Origin: Vibrio fortis
Lineage (GTDB): Bacteria > Pseudomonadota > Gammaproteobacteria > Enterobacterales > Vibrionaceae
Direction: 5' to 3'
Assembly (NCBI RefSeq): GCF_000695685.1
Contig: NZ_JFFR01000012.1
Location: 62,001-126,000 of the forward strand
Length of the DNA stretch: 64,000 nt
Shown here: positions 37,883 to 51,303 of the stretch, piece by piece
Position numbering within the stretch: the first letter of the stretch is position 1
How the letters are laid out: each line of letters starts with the position of its first letter
Position numbers and translations under genes: made by a program
The notes under the pieces: generated by a model
The model's input: the letters and a program-made list of their open reading frames with translations, nothing else
Database searches by the model: none
Told to the model about the DNA's origin: nothing

Positions 37883-38848
37883 GTAGTTTGTTGAATATTG
37901 AATTTGTGTGGTGGTGGATGTTTTTGCTGTTGCCGTTACCACTGCTTGTACTTCGCTTGGCACCAGCCGCCAAGCCAACAGACACACTGACACTGCCTTT
38001 TTTACCTAGCAACACCAACGGTAAAGCGCCTAGCACTCGCCTACCTAAAGTTCTAACCTCGTTGATATGGCTGATGTTGATCACGGCCAGTGCCAGACCT
38101 GTCTGGTTCGGCGAGCCGGTTGAGTTTCAACCTAAGCACCGTGATTTGATGTTGGTGGTCGATCTCTCTTACTCAATGAGCCAAGAGGATATGGCGTTTA
38201 ATGGCGAATACATCGACCGTTTATCGGCGGTAAAACGTGTGCTCAGTGACTTCATCGATAAACGCAAAGGAGACCGCGTCGGACTTGTACTGTTTGCCGA
38301 TCACGCGTATCTACAAACGCCTCTCACGCTCGACAGAAACACACTCAGCCAGCAGCTTAATCAAGCGGTGTTGAGGCTCATCGGCACTCAAACGGCAATT
38401 GGTGACGGAATTGGCCTTGCTACTAAAACCTTTGTTGACAGTGATGCGCCTCAACGCGTGATGATCCTGCTCAGTGATGGCAGTAATACCGCTGGCGTTC
38501 TCGATCCGCTTGAAGCGGCGGATATTGCCAAGAAGTTCGACACCACTATTTACACCGTTGGCGTGGGCGCTGGCGAAATGGTGGTCAAAGAGTTCTTCAT
38601 GTCTCGCAAGGTGAATACTGCCGAAGATTTAGATGAGCGAACTCTGATGGACATAGCAGAACGAACGGGAGGCCAGTACTTCCGAGCGCGCGATAGCCAA
38701 GATCTAGCGACCATCTATGACACCATTAATAGTTTAGAGCCAATATCAGGCGCAACTAAGGTATGGCGCCCACAGCAGGAGTGGTTCCACTGGCCGCTGA
38801 CTATTACTGTCGCTTTATCACTGATTTTGTTAGTCATTAGGAGAAACA

Positions 38849-38856
<8 letters not shown>
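37879..38856 (+). CDS. VWA-domain membrane protein (BatA-like)
   Basis: A 325-residue protein with an N-terminal TM pair (about 9-25 and 60-77), a von Willebrand factor A domain with complete MIDAS (VVDLSYSMS, then TAIGDGIGLA and LLSDGSN), and a C-terminal TM helix (WPLTITVALSLILLVI). The VWA domain should face the periplasm. The frame opens earlier at 37840, but ATG at 37879 overlaps the DUF4381 stop as ATGA, a typical coupled start. Homologues are the BatA/BatB proteins of the Bacteroides aerotolerance operon; the role in vibrios is not defined. Confidence 0.9.
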
Positions 38857-40768
<1,912 letters not shown>

Positions 40769-40770
40769 CC

Positions 40771-42420
40771 ATGCAACGTATTCATACACCATTTTTGACG
40801 CTACTATTCACGCTCATCATGAGTATTTTCAGTAGCCATACCGCCTACGCAGCGACAGCCGTTGCTAGTGTTAGCGAGAACCAAGTGACTAAAGATGAAG
40901 TATTTCTATTAAGAGTTTCAACCAATGAAAAAGTCAGCTCAGACGCTTTAGATTTGACTGCGCTTGAAAGTGACTTTTACATTGGCAGGCCAAACTTTGG
41001 TTCTTCGATTCGCATCATCAATGGTAGCCGCACCGTTTCAAGCGAATGGACCATCACCCTGGCACCACTGCGACTAGGTAAGTTAACTATTCCAGCCTTT
41101 GATATTGAAGGGGCGCAGACTCTACCGATTGAAATTAATGTCGCTCAGAACAAAGCCGCGCCAACACAAGATCAGATGGCTGAATTCAAACTCGACCTGA
41201 ACAGAGATTCGCTCTATGTCGGTGAGGTGGCGATTTTAGATGTGAAGCTGATCATCAAGGCCGACCCAAGACGCTTGCAAGATCCGCGCATTGATCCACC
41301 GAGTTCTTCGAGCCTAAAGGTTGAACCTATTGGTGAATCAAAACAGTACCAAGATGTATATCACGGCAAAGAGGTGACGGTCGTTCAGCAGAGCTTTGAG
41401 ATATCTTCAGATACCGTGGGTAAGTTTGAGTTGCGCGGGCCAAAATTGACAGGTGCGGTTGTCTACTCTGCTAACAACTCAAACAAGACACGTCTGTTCC
41501 AGCTCGACACGCCAGTTCAAACGCTGCCAGTCGAGATATTGGCCATTCCGGGCGATGCACAAGGTGATTGGTTGCCAACGGCTGACTTAAGCGTCAATCA
41601 AGTATGGAGCATTAACGATACTAGGCTTACTCGCTCCCCAGAACAATTAGATCTAGAAGCAGGTGATGCCTTAACACGTACCATTACTGTGAGTGCTAAG
41701 GGCATCAAAGCTCATCAGTTGCCAAGTGTTAATGTTCAGTACCCAAATAGCGTACGTGTTTATGAAGAGAAACCTCAGTTTGACAAAACTGACTCAGGAG
41801 ACAATCTTGTTGTCTATAAACAGGTATTGATTCCAAAATCAGCAGGTACGATTGAGCTCCCAGGGCTGGAACAAGCTTGGTTTAACACTGAAACCAAACA
41901 GAAAGCCACCAGCCAAATTAAAGGGCTTACCTTAAACGTCACTGGGAATAGCGATGCGCCAGTGCAGGCTCCAATATCAACAGACAAGCCAAATAACGTC
42001 GAAGTAGTAACAACTTACCAACCGGGAATTTGGCCTTACCTAACCGCACTTTTTGCCTTTTTGTGGCTAATAACTTCTGTGTTTGCCTTAAGCCTATGGC
42101 GTAAAAAAGGTTCAACGAGCACAGTGACACCGAAAGTCGTCGGCAAGGATGAGACACAAGCTGAGCTTATCGATGCGATTCAGAGAAAAGATGCATTGAT
42201 GGCGAGTGCCAAGCTCAGTCAGTGGCAACAAGAGAATCTAGATCTTCCACAACAGCACATTGATACTGTGAAGCAAGAAATCGACACACTCAACCAGCAT
42301 CTATTTGGTCCGCAAACGGATGGTGGTTCTGGCTGGTCACCAAATTCGGCCATCGACGCTATTAATGCAGCCAACCGCAATCGTACAATAAAAACAAGTG
42401 ACCAACTTGCAGCTTTGTAG
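40771..42420 (+). CDS. BatD-like protein
   Basis: A 549-residue envelope protein: signal peptide (TLLFTLIMSIFSSHTAYA), then repeated immunoglobulin-like beta domains (VSENQVTKDEVFLLRVSTNE, SLYVGEVAILDVKLIIK, DLEAGDALTRTITVSAKG), one TM helix at about 427-447 (YLTALFAFLWLITSVFAL) and a cytosolic helical tail. This is the BatD / oxygen-tolerance family layout. The frame begins with GTG at 40762, but the ATG at 40771, just after the previous stop, gives a proper signal peptide. It closes the operon. Function within the MoxR/VWA complex is unknown. Confidence 0.88.
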   Translation: MQRIHTPFLTLLFTLIMSIFSSHTAYAATAVASVSENQVTKDEVFLLRVSTNEKVSSDALDLTALESDFYIGRPNFGSSIRIINGSRTVSSEWTITLAPLRLGKLTIPAFDIEGAQTLPIEINVAQNKAAPTQDQMAEFKLDLNRDSLYVGEVAILDVKLIIKADPRRLQDPRIDPPSSSSLKVEPIGESKQYQDVYHGKEVTVVQQSFEISSDTVGKFELRGPKLTGAVVYSANNSNKTRLFQLDTPVQTLPVEILAIPGDAQGDWLPTADLSVNQVWSINDTRLTRSPEQLDLEAGDALTRTITVSAKGIKAHQLPSVNVQYPNSVRVYEEKPQFDKTDSGDNLVVYKQVLIPKSAGTIELPGLEQAWFNTETKQKATSQIKGLTLNVTGNSDAPVQAPISTDKPNNVEVVTTYQPGIWPYLTALFAFLWLITSVFALSLWRKKGSTSTVTPKVVGKDETQAELIDAIQRKDALMASAKLSQWQQENLDLPQQHIDTVKQEIDTLNQHLFGPQTDGGSGWSPNSAIDAINAANRNRTIKTSDQLAAL

Positions 42421-42454
42421 CTTATCGCCAGAAGCTTAAAACGCAGATAAAACT

Positions 42455-42492
42455 AAGCCCCTAAGTTCGAGATAGAACTCAGGGGCTTTTTT
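42455..42492 (+). terminator. Terminator of the MoxR-BatD operon
   Basis: AAGCCCCT-AAGTTC pairs with GAACT-C-AGGGGCTT (bulged) and is followed by T's. The opposite reading ends in TTAGTTTTAT, so weak bidirectional function for the convergent GGDEF gene is possible. Confidence 0.85.
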
Positions 42493-42526
42493 ATTTGAAC
42501 ATTTAAATTAATAGGCCAGTGCTTGG

Positions 42527-44671
42527 CTAATAAAATGTCGCCTCTATCTGGCTGTTTTCAAATGCTGAGACCACACGATTACGCCCTCGATCTTTGGCTT
42601 GATACAGCGCCTTATCTGCCATGTCATAGAGTAAATCGAAGTCAAGGCAATCCAAGCTCGCACTCAACGAGGCAAAACCCACCGATGCTGTTAGGTAGTC
42701 GCTGGTTGAACTCTCACTATGCGGGATCTGCGCTTCTTCAATACAACGTCTGATACTGTCGGCTCGCTGCTGGGTTTCACTATCACAAGTATCCACCATC
42801 AATAGCATAAATTCTTCGCCACCAATGCGGCAGAAGGTGTCATTCTCATGCAGAATATGGTCGTTTAGAATTTTTCCAACCGAGCGCAGCGCAGAGTCAC
42901 CTTCAGTATGACCATAAACACTGTTGTACAAACCGAAATGATCTAAGTCGAGCAAGATCAAACCAAACACGACCTTCTCATTCGGTCTGCTTGGTTCAAA
43001 GTGGGTTGAATTTAGGTTCTCTAATACCTGTGCCAACATACGGCGATTACCGAGGCGCGTCAGAGGATCCAACTTGGAGATAACATCCAACTGTTCATTA
43101 GCCAATTGCAGCTCTAAGGTGCGTTTTTTCACCTCTTCCTCTAGCCTTTCATTGAGCTCCTTAAGCTCTTCCTGCGCCATAGTTCTTTGCAGCACTTCAG
43201 CCAAGCTCGATGCAAAGATGCGTATTACTTCTCGAAGCTGAGAAGTTAATGAACTGCGTGTTAGTAAGTTATCTGCAGCAATGAAAGCAATCGGCACGCC
43301 TGTATTACTGGTCAGTAGTGTCATCGCCGTCCACCCCACCCCAACGATATTGTAGTCATGGTAGATAGGTACGGACTCTTCAAAAGCGACTTCGTTAGGG
43401 CGCGACCTTGCTGCTGCTACGATGTCACGCTCAACCAGATCAGAGTGATAGTAAGACTCATCGACAATATTACCTTGAATGTCGGTACCCCACGTTCCCT
43501 GCATGTAGGAACACTCTTTATCGGTCAAGAACACAGCTAGACGATCAATACCAAGATGTTGAATAGCAAAGCTCACCGCCGATTTACACACCGCACTGAC
43601 GTTGTCACAACGCGATAACTCAACCATGCTAGAGTGCAACATACGGATGTTCTGCTCTTGACGTTTACGAATGTAAATCTGAGAAAGTAGCGAGCCAAAA
43701 GACTCCAACATCTGTTTTTGATAACCGGTTATTGGAGCGCGGTTAATGTAGTTATCCATCGCTATCCAACCAACTGGCTTATCCCCTTCCCTCAAGATCA
43801 GCATTCCGTTCCAACCCTGCCCCACCACTTGGCCTGCGGTATAAAGTGGGGCTTGTTCGATGATAACTAAATTGGTGTGGTCGTCAGAAAGCGCCTCTAT
43901 GTATTCGCTTTCCAATTGATGGAGGTCGTACTGAGTATGGTGTTCGCTGTTAGTCTTTCCATTCTCATCAGTGCCATAAGTACCACTAAAGCAGCGCTTT
44001 TTCATATCAAGCAGCATGAAGATTGCGCGATCAAAGCCGAGACGGTCCCTGACCGCTTCAACCGATGCTTTATAAAGCGCATCTAACGAATCCGGGTTAG
44101 AAAGATCCAACGCGACCTGATGCACCAACTTCATGTTCTCAACGAACTGCTCTCTGAGGTTAATCTCATCAAGATACTGCGCTTCACGTGTGTCTCTATT
44201 CTTTATTTCAATTGCGGCATTTTTTTCTGCACGTATGCACTGCCACCTCGCTGCCGCCAGCTGCAGCACATCAACCCCATCACGGAAGGTTTGATTCACT
44301 CTTTCAGCAGCGCAGTTCTGAATAATAAGATAGGTTCGACAGCTCGGGCAGTTATCTAGCATCAAGATAAAAGATTCACCACCGAGGGCATCAAAATGAT
44401 CCCAATTACAGGTATTGATCGCCATAGGCAAAACACCATCAGCGGTATCAAATTGAGAAACCCAAGTCCAAAAAGTCGCCGGGTAATTGTTTAGACTAGT
44501 CAGCTCACCACACTGATACATGGGTGTGCGATTCGAGAGGGAGGCTGGCTCGACAAAGATGCCAATACCATGGGGGTCTAATAGATGAGACAGGTATTCG
44601 AACAGAGAATCAGCCAAAAGACGGTGGTCGCGAGTGGAAGATATTTGTTTTGCAAAGGCTTTTACTGGCAC
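42527..44671 (-). CDS. GAF-GAF-GGDEF diguanylate cyclase
   Basis: A soluble c-di-GMP synthase with three regions: an N-terminal region (about 1-160) resembling a sensor domain with HxxC-like NCPSCRTYLIIQNC; two GAF domains in tandem (about 190-340, with FDRAIFMLLDMKKRCFSGTY; and 355-500, with IDRLAVFLTDKECSYMQGTW); a coiled coil; and GGDEF (about 545-705) with intact CRIGGEEF. The inhibitory site is not conserved: HEND replaces RxxD five residues before GGEEF, so product inhibition may be absent. The frame runs from a TTG at 44743 and has no nearby ATG; GTG at 44671 with GGATGGA upstream is the best start (714 residues). Confidence 0.85.
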   Translation of the reverse strand: MPVKAFAKQISSTRDHRLLADSLFEYLSHLLDPHGIGIFVEPASLSNRTPMYQCGELTSLNNYPATFWTWVSQFDTADGVLPMAINTCNWDHFDALGGESFILMLDNCPSCRTYLIIQNCAAERVNQTFRDGVDVLQLAAARWQCIRAEKNAAIEIKNRDTREAQYLDEINLREQFVENMKLVHQVALDLSNPDSLDALYKASVEAVRDRLGFDRAIFMLLDMKKRCFSGTYGTDENGKTNSEHHTQYDLHQLESEYIEALSDDHTNLVIIEQAPLYTAGQVVGQGWNGMLILREGDKPVGWIAMDNYINRAPITGYQKQMLESFGSLLSQIYIRKRQEQNIRMLHSSMVELSRCDNVSAVCKSAVSFAIQHLGIDRLAVFLTDKECSYMQGTWGTDIQGNIVDESYYHSDLVERDIVAAARSRPNEVAFEESVPIYHDYNIVGVGWTAMTLLTSNTGVPIAFIAADNLLTRSSLTSQLREVIRIFASSLAEVLQRTMAQEELKELNERLEEEVKKRTLELQLANEQLDVISKLDPLTRLGNRRMLAQVLENLNSTHFEPSRPNEKVVFGLILLDLDHFGLYNSVYGHTEGDSALRSVGKILNDHILHENDTFCRIGGEEFMLLMVDTCDSETQQRADSIRRCIEEAQIPHSESSTSDYLTASVGFASLSASLDCLDFDLLYDMADKALYQAKDRGRNRVVSAFENSQIEATFY

Positions 44672-44862
44672 GACGTTCCATCCAATGGTTGTAAGAGTGA
44701 AGCAAAAATACCTAAGCCTTAATATGCAATCAATCGAAGACAAAATGAGATGTTAAGCGACTCGCAATTTCCTATTTTCCTTTATCACAAGCTTGAGAAG
44801 CGCTACAAAAATGGGATTTTCTGCCCAAAATTTCGTCGACAAAATAGCTTTCTTCTATACAC

Positions 44863-44888
44863 AAAAAAGCCCCACGAATCAGTGGGGC
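44863..44888 (-). terminator. Terminator of the pst operon
   Basis: On the minus strand GCCCCAC, a six-base loop and GTGGGGC are followed by six T, about 70 bases after the pstB stop. Confidence 0.92.
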
Positions 44889-44956
44889 AAAAGTCCATCG
44901 CTTATTATTGTAGTGATATGCCAGTAAATTAAGCGCGGTGATGGCAAAGGTTAAAA

Positions 44957-45706
44957 TTAACCAAAATCACCATTTACGTAACCCTTAGTACGGTCGTCTT
45001 TCGGGTCACTGAAAATAACTTGAGTGTCATCGTGCTCAACCAGTTCACCCATTAGGAAAAATGCAGTGCGGTCTGATATACGACGAGCTTGTTGCATTGA
45101 GTGCGTTACGATAACGATGGTGTAGTTCTTCTTCAGATCTTCCATCAGCTCTTCGATCTTGTGTGTTGCGATTGGATCAAGTGCCGATGTAGGTTCATCC
45201 ATCAAAATCACATCTGGTTCCATTGCGATAGTACGAGCAATACATAGACGTTGTTGCTGACCACCAGACAGACCAAATGCGTGCGATTTCAAACGATCTT
45301 TCACCTCATCCCAAAGTGCTGCACCACGTAGTGAACGCTCTACCACTTCATCAATGTGCTTCTTATCTTTGATACCTTGAGCACGTAGGCCGTATGCCAC
45401 GTTCTCGTAGATGCTCATTGGGAATGGGTTTGGCTTTTGGAAAACCATACCAACACGGATACGTAGGTCTGCAACATCGATGTCACCATAGATGTTCGTG
45501 CCATCCATATCCAGCTTACCCTTAATCGTTACGCCTTCGATTAGGTCGTTCATGCGATTCAGGCAGCGTAGCAGTGTTGATTTACCACAACCTGATGGAC
45601 CAATCAGAGCCGTTACTTGGCGCGTTGGGATTGGCAGGTTGATAGATTTAAGTGCTTGGTTTTCGCCGTAAAACAGATCTAGGTTTTCAATATCAAATTT
45701 GTTCAT
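44957..45706 (-). CDS. pstB: Phosphate transporter ATPase PstB
   Basis: The ATPase of the high-affinity phosphate importer PstSCAB. At 249 residues it fits the family (E. coli 257). Walker [10 protein letters not shown], the PstB-specific [12 protein letters not shown] that follows, Q-loop [16 protein letters not shown], signature LSGGQQQR, Walker [14 protein letters not shown] and switch His [11 protein letters not shown] are all intact. It is the last gene of pstSCAB here, separated from pstA by 107 bases containing two hairpins. phoU, which often follows pstB, is absent from this locus. Confidence 0.97.
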   Translation of the reverse strand: MNKFDIENLDLFYGENQALKSINLPIPTRQVTALIGPSGCGKSTLLRCLNRMNDLIEGVTIKGKLDMDGTNIYGDIDVADLRIRVGMVFQKPNPFPMSIYENVAYGLRAQGIKDKKHIDEVVERSLRGAALWDEVKDRLKSHAFGLSGGQQQRLCIARTIAMEPDVILMDEPTSALDPIATHKIEELMEDLKKNYTIVIVTHSMQQARRISDRTAFFLMGELVEHDDTQVIFSDPKDDRTKGYVNGDFG

Positions 45707-45758
45707 GTTCTTAATCTCTAAATTCTTAAATTCGTGTCTAACTTGATGCTTTGTCAGT

Positions 45759-45805
45759 GGGCTCTCCTTAGAGCCCTGTACTAGGGCATTTCTCTTTCTA
45801 TGCCC
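45759..45805 (-). promoter_or_regulatory. Two hairpins between pstA and pstB
   Basis: GGGCTC/GAGCCC with a six-base loop (45759-45776) and GGGCAT/ATGCCC with a ten-base loop (45784-45805). Neither is followed by a T-run on the minus strand, so they are more likely processing or stability elements than terminators. Confidence 0.5.
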
Positions 45806-45813
45806 GGGAGTCG

Positions 45814-46686
45814 TTAGTACGTTGCTGTGTTAAAGCGTCTTGCAATTAGTTTTGTGACCATGTTGATCAGAAGAACAAGCACAATCAGGACTGTCGCTGT
45901 ACCGTAAGCTTGGTTCCACTCGTCGATAGTGAATAGCTCGGTAGTTAGCTTATATAAGTGAACCGTTAGAGTACGACCGGAATCCATTAGAGACTCTGGA
46001 ATACGTGCCACCATACCTGCTGTTAAGAAAACAGGCGCTGATTCACCGATTACACGACCAATACTAAGAATGACCGAAGTTAAGATACCTGGCATCGCGC
46101 TAGGCAAGATTAAGCGCCAGATAGTGTAGATTTTTGAAGCGCCAAGGCCGTAAGAACCTTCGCGGTATGTTTGTGGTACCGCCATCAATGCTTCTTCTGT
46201 AGTACGGATGATTACAGGAAGAATAAGGATACTTAGTGTTAGGGCGCCCGATAGAATCGAGAAACCAAGACCAAGAATCGATACGAAGAAAGTCATACCA
46301 AACAGACCAAAGATGATCGATGGAATACCCGCTAGTGATTCAGTACAGAATCGAATGACTTTCACTAAACGGCTACCCACTTTCGCGTATTCCGTTAAGT
46401 AGATTGCCGTCATGATGCCCAATGGTGCTGCCACCGCAATCGATGCGATAACCATGTAGATGGTTGCAACGATCATTGGGAAGATACCGTGTTCAGTACC
46501 CGTACGTGTGTAGTTGTCTGTAATGAAGTTCCAATCTACGTGCTGTAGGCCGTTAGAAAGGATGTACCAGATGATCCAAAATAGGAAACCGACTGTGACA
46601 GCCGCTGCTGCCCAAATAAAGGCATTCAAAATATTGTCTTTATTCTGGCGAGACTGCTTTAATTTTACACGATCCATTTTTTCCAC
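45814..46686 (-). CDS. pstA: Phosphate transporter permease PstA
   Basis: One of the two inner-membrane permeases of the phosphate importer. It is 290 residues long with six TM helices; the family motif [16 protein letters not shown], the EAA-like loop [20 protein letters not shown] and [16 protein letters not shown] are intact. It starts seven bases after pstC, so both permeases are translated from one message. Expression under phosphate starvation is expected through the Pho-box-like sequence ahead of pstS. Confidence 0.96.
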   Translation of the reverse strand: MEKMDRVKLKQSRQNKDNILNAFIWAAAAVTVGFLFWIIWYILSNGLQHVDWNFITDNYTRTGTEHGIFPMIVATIYMVIASIAVAAPLGIMTAIYLTEYAKVGSRLVKVIRFCTESLAGIPSIIFGLFGMTFFVSILGLGFSILSGALTLSILILPVIIRTTEEALMAVPQTYREGSYGLGASKIYTIWRLILPSAMPGILTSVILSIGRVIGESAPVFLTAGMVARIPESLMDSGRTLTVHLYKLTTELFTIDEWNQAYGTATVLIVLVLLINMVTKLIARRFNTATY

Positions 46687-46693
46687 CTTCCGC

Positions 46694-47623
46694 TTACTTT
46701 GCTTTTTCGCGGTTTAGATAAAGTAGAGCACCATTTAGCATCATGATGAACACTAGAAGTACCACACCCGTTGCGTACAGAGCGTTAGCATGAACACCAC
46801 TTGCGTATGACATTTCAATCGCGATGTTTGCTGTTAGTGTACGAGCTGAGTCTAAAATGCCTTCAGGCATCGCTGGGGCGTTACCCATAACCATGATGAT
46901 TGCCATGGTTTCACCAAGTGCGCGACCGATACCTAAAATCACACCTGTCATAATGCCCGAACGAGCAGCAGGAACGAGAAGTTTGAAGATGGTAAAGATC
47001 TTAGAAGCACCAAGCGCTAGAGAGCCTTCCTTGTAGGTACGAGGTACCGCGCGAATTGAAGTCTCAGATACTGTGATAACGGTTGGTAGAATCATGATAC
47101 CCAGAACAATGATACCCGCTAGGATAGTGTTACCCGCTGGTACTGAGAAGATGTTCTGAATCATTGGAACAATAATGACAAGGCCAAAGAAGCCGTATAC
47201 CACTGAAGGAATACCTGCCAAAAGCTCAACTGCTGGACGGATAATGTCAGCAAGGCGCTTTGGTGCGATTTCAGCGATAAAGATAGCGGTTAAAACACCA
47301 ACGGGTACACCTACTACAACCGCACCTAATGTTGAAACGATAGAAGCAACAATCATAGTTGCAACACCGAATAGCGCTGGTGGTAGCCAATCTACACCGA
47401 GAACGATGCCAGAGACGCCAGCCTCTTGGAATGCAGGAATACTCTCTGCAACGATAAAATAAGCGATTACTGCCAGTGAAACGATGCCGATTACAGCACT
47501 CGTTAAGAATAAACCGTGGAAAATACGTTCTTTCCAGTCGATACGCTTTTTAGTACGTAGGCTCGGCTTACTAACTTGTGTAGCTTCAGTATTCATAAGC
47601 TTTTCACTATGTGCGATGGTCAT
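46694..47623 (-). CDS. pstC: Phosphate transporter permease PstC
   Basis: Partner permease of PstA. Six TM helices follow a short cytosolic N-terminus; AGIPSVVYGFFGLVIIVPMI, VPRTYKEGSLALGASKIFTI (EAA-like loop) and GRALGETMAIIMVMGNAPAM are characteristic of PstC. The frame is open from 47653. Candidate ATGs are 47623 (MTIAHSEK, GAGA upstream) and 47596 (MNTEATQV); I choose 47623 with moderate confidence, which gives 309 residues. It lies about 95 bases after pstS. Confidence 0.94.
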   Translation of the reverse strand: MTIAHSEKLMNTEATQVSKPSLRTKKRIDWKERIFHGLFLTSAVIGIVSLAVIAYFIVAESIPAFQEAGVSGIVLGVDWLPPALFGVATMIVASIVSTLGAVVVGVPVGVLTAIFIAEIAPKRLADIIRPAVELLAGIPSVVYGFFGLVIIVPMIQNIFSVPAGNTILAGIIVLGIMILPTVITVSETSIRAVPRTYKEGSLALGASKIFTIFKLLVPAARSGIMTGVILGIGRALGETMAIIMVMGNAPAMPEGILDSARTLTANIAIEMSYASGVHANALYATGVVLLVFIMMLNGALLYLNREKAK

Positions 47624-47719
47624 ATTTAAAATCTCATGCTTTGTGGACAACAAAGCTGAAAGAAAAGGCTCAGCCTAAAGGCAGGCTGAGCAATAATTAA
47701 GGTCTTGATTAAATTCAGA

Positions 47720-48541
47720 TTAGTTTACTGTAATGTAACCTTTCTTAGCTGAGATAGCTTGAGCTTCGTCAGCTACCATCCAGTCTAGGAACTTCTGAGT
47801 TTCAGCAGATGGCGCGCCATCTTTGTAAAGAACTAGGAAAGGGCGAGCTACTTTGTAAGAACCGTTCTTAACGTTATCAACTGTTGCTGCTGCGCCGTCG
47901 ATAGTTAGAGCTTGAACAGAGTTGTCTACAGTACCTAGAGAGATGTAGCCGATTGCGTATGGGTTGCTTGCTACAGATACTTTAAGAGCACCGTTACCGT
48001 TAGCAACTTGAGCGCGTTGAGAGATTGCTGATACTTTCTTGTCACCAATCTTTTTCTTAAGCTTTAGGATGTCTTCGAATGCACCACGTGTACCAGAAGC
48101 TGTATCACGAGTGATTGCTACGATAGGCTTGTCAGCACCGCCAACGTCTTTCCAGTTAGAGATTTCGCCTTTGTAGATTGCTGTAATTTGATCTGCTGTT
48201 AGTGCAGATACTTCGTTGCTTGGGTTAACTACAACCGCGATACCGTCACGAGCGATAACTAGCTCTTTTAAGTCAGCTGTTTTTTCTTCAGCTTTCAAGT
48301 CACGAGAAGAGATACCTAGGTCAGCACTTCCATTTTTTGCTGCTTTGATGCCTGCAGATGAGCCAGGAGCTTGAATCTCGATGAAAACATTTTCACCTTT
48401 ATTCATGTATGTTTCTGCAAAAACTTCAACCAGTGGAGAAGCACTGTTAGAGCCAACTACAGAGATAGTTTCTTTAGCTGAAGCTGTATTCACTGTTAGT
48501 GCGCCTAGTAGTGCCATTGCACCGATAACTGTCTTTTTCAT
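47720..48541 (-). CDS. pstS: Periplasmic phosphate-binding protein PstS
   Basis: The phosphate receptor of the importer. A signal peptide (KKTVIGAMALLGALTVNTASA) is followed by ISVVGSNSASPLVEVFAETY, and the phosphate-binding segments IQAPGSSAGIKAAKNGSADL and ITRDTASGTRGAFEDI are intact. The frame opens with GTG at 48544; ATG at 48541 is preceded by AAGGA seven bases upstream, giving 273 residues. This is the shorter PstS type (about 270 residues), distinct from the 346-residue E. coli form. It heads pstSCAB and has a Pho-box-like sequence about 90-110 bases upstream. Confidence 0.95.
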   Translation of the reverse strand: MKKTVIGAMALLGALTVNTASAKETISVVGSNSASPLVEVFAETYMNKGENVFIEIQAPGSSAGIKAAKNGSADLGISSRDLKAEEKTADLKELVIARDGIAVVVNPSNEVSALTADQITAIYKGEISNWKDVGGADKPIVAITRDTASGTRGAFEDILKLKKKIGDKKVSAISQRAQVANGNGALKVSVASNPYAIGYISLGTVDNSVQALTIDGAAATVDNVKNGSYKVARPFLVLYKDGAPSAETQKFLDWMVADEAQAISAKKGYITVN

Positions 48542-50623
<2,082 letters not shown>

Positions 50624-50681
50624 ATATGTGAGTTCGTGAATCTACCCTCCAAGGTGTTACGACTTACTGGATCCAATTAAA

Positions 50682-50711
50682 AAGAGGCCGTGGTATTTTC
50701 CACGGCCTCTT
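50682..50711. terminator. Bidirectional terminator
   Basis: AAGAGGCCGTGG and CCACGGCCTCTT form a perfect 12-base stem with a six-base loop. The minus-strand reading is followed by TTTTAATT, the plus reading by CGTTTCT. It separates the convergent MCP gene and DUF1566 operon. Confidence 0.9.
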
Positions 50712-50743
50712 CGTTTCTATTGATGAAAGCGTCTAGCTTTCAG

Positions 50744-51301
50744 CTACTCAGCAACTAGCAGTACACTAAACTCAAACTGAGCGGCATTGTATTGGAACAC
50801 TTCTCCGTTGACGGTATCAAACGTCATAATGCTCTCTCCATTCCCGGCAGAAGTCGCACTCCAGATATAAGCGGCCAAGTCACCTACTTCAAAGTTCATT
50901 GAGTCTCCAAAAACCTTAGTACTAACTGCTGGAGAGTGACACGCTACCTCTTTCAGAGACACTAACTCTTTGATGTTTGGCATTCGCCATTTGTCTTCAC
51001 CAGCAAACTTATGCAGTGCGTGGTTTCCATTTTCGTCATTAACTGACTCAACCATCGTTAATGCACTCTGCCAGAAATATTTGTTTGCGGTGCCTGTACA
51101 AGAGCTAGTATTAACATCCCACGTTTTACCTACTTGGCAGCGCATCCAAGTCAAGCCTGTAAGCTGATCAGTAAAAGTGCCGTTGCTGTTAGTTACATAA
51201 CGACTGTTAGCAGCCGTCTTTGTGATATCTAGGCTGCACTCTTGTGCTACAGCACCTACTGAAAATAAGCCAATTAGGGCTGTTGTGATTAGTTTTTTCA
51301 T
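50744..51301 (-). CDS. Secreted DUF1566 (Lcl C-terminal-like) protein
   Basis: A 185-residue protein with a signal peptide (KKLITTALIGLFSVGAVAQE). The rest is one DUF1566 domain: TFTDQLTGLTWMRCQVGKTW, KWRMPNIKELVSL (the W-R-(M/L)-P-x-xx-E-L signature) and YIWSATSAGN. DUF1566 is the C-terminal domain of Legionella Lcl adhesin and of many surface proteins. Four Cys residues (CSLDI, RCQVG, SSCTG, VACHS) suggest two disulfides. It is the last gene of the five-gene operon, two bases after the larger DUF1566 gene. A ligand-binding role at the surface is inference. Confidence 0.82.
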   Translation of the reverse strand: MKKLITTALIGLFSVGAVAQECSLDITKTAANSRYVTNSNGTFTDQLTGLTWMRCQVGKTWDVNTSSCTGTANKYFWQSALTMVESVNDENGNHALHKFAGEDKWRMPNIKELVSLKEVACHSPAVSTKVFGDSMNFEVGDLAAYIWSATSAGNGESIMTFDTVNGEVFQYNAAQFEFSVLLVAE

Positions 51302-51303
51302 CG

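Noticed and set aside
44750..44932. 60-codon frame between the GGDEF gene and the pst terminator
   Set aside because: Runs through the pst terminator hairpin and has no Shine-Dalgarno.
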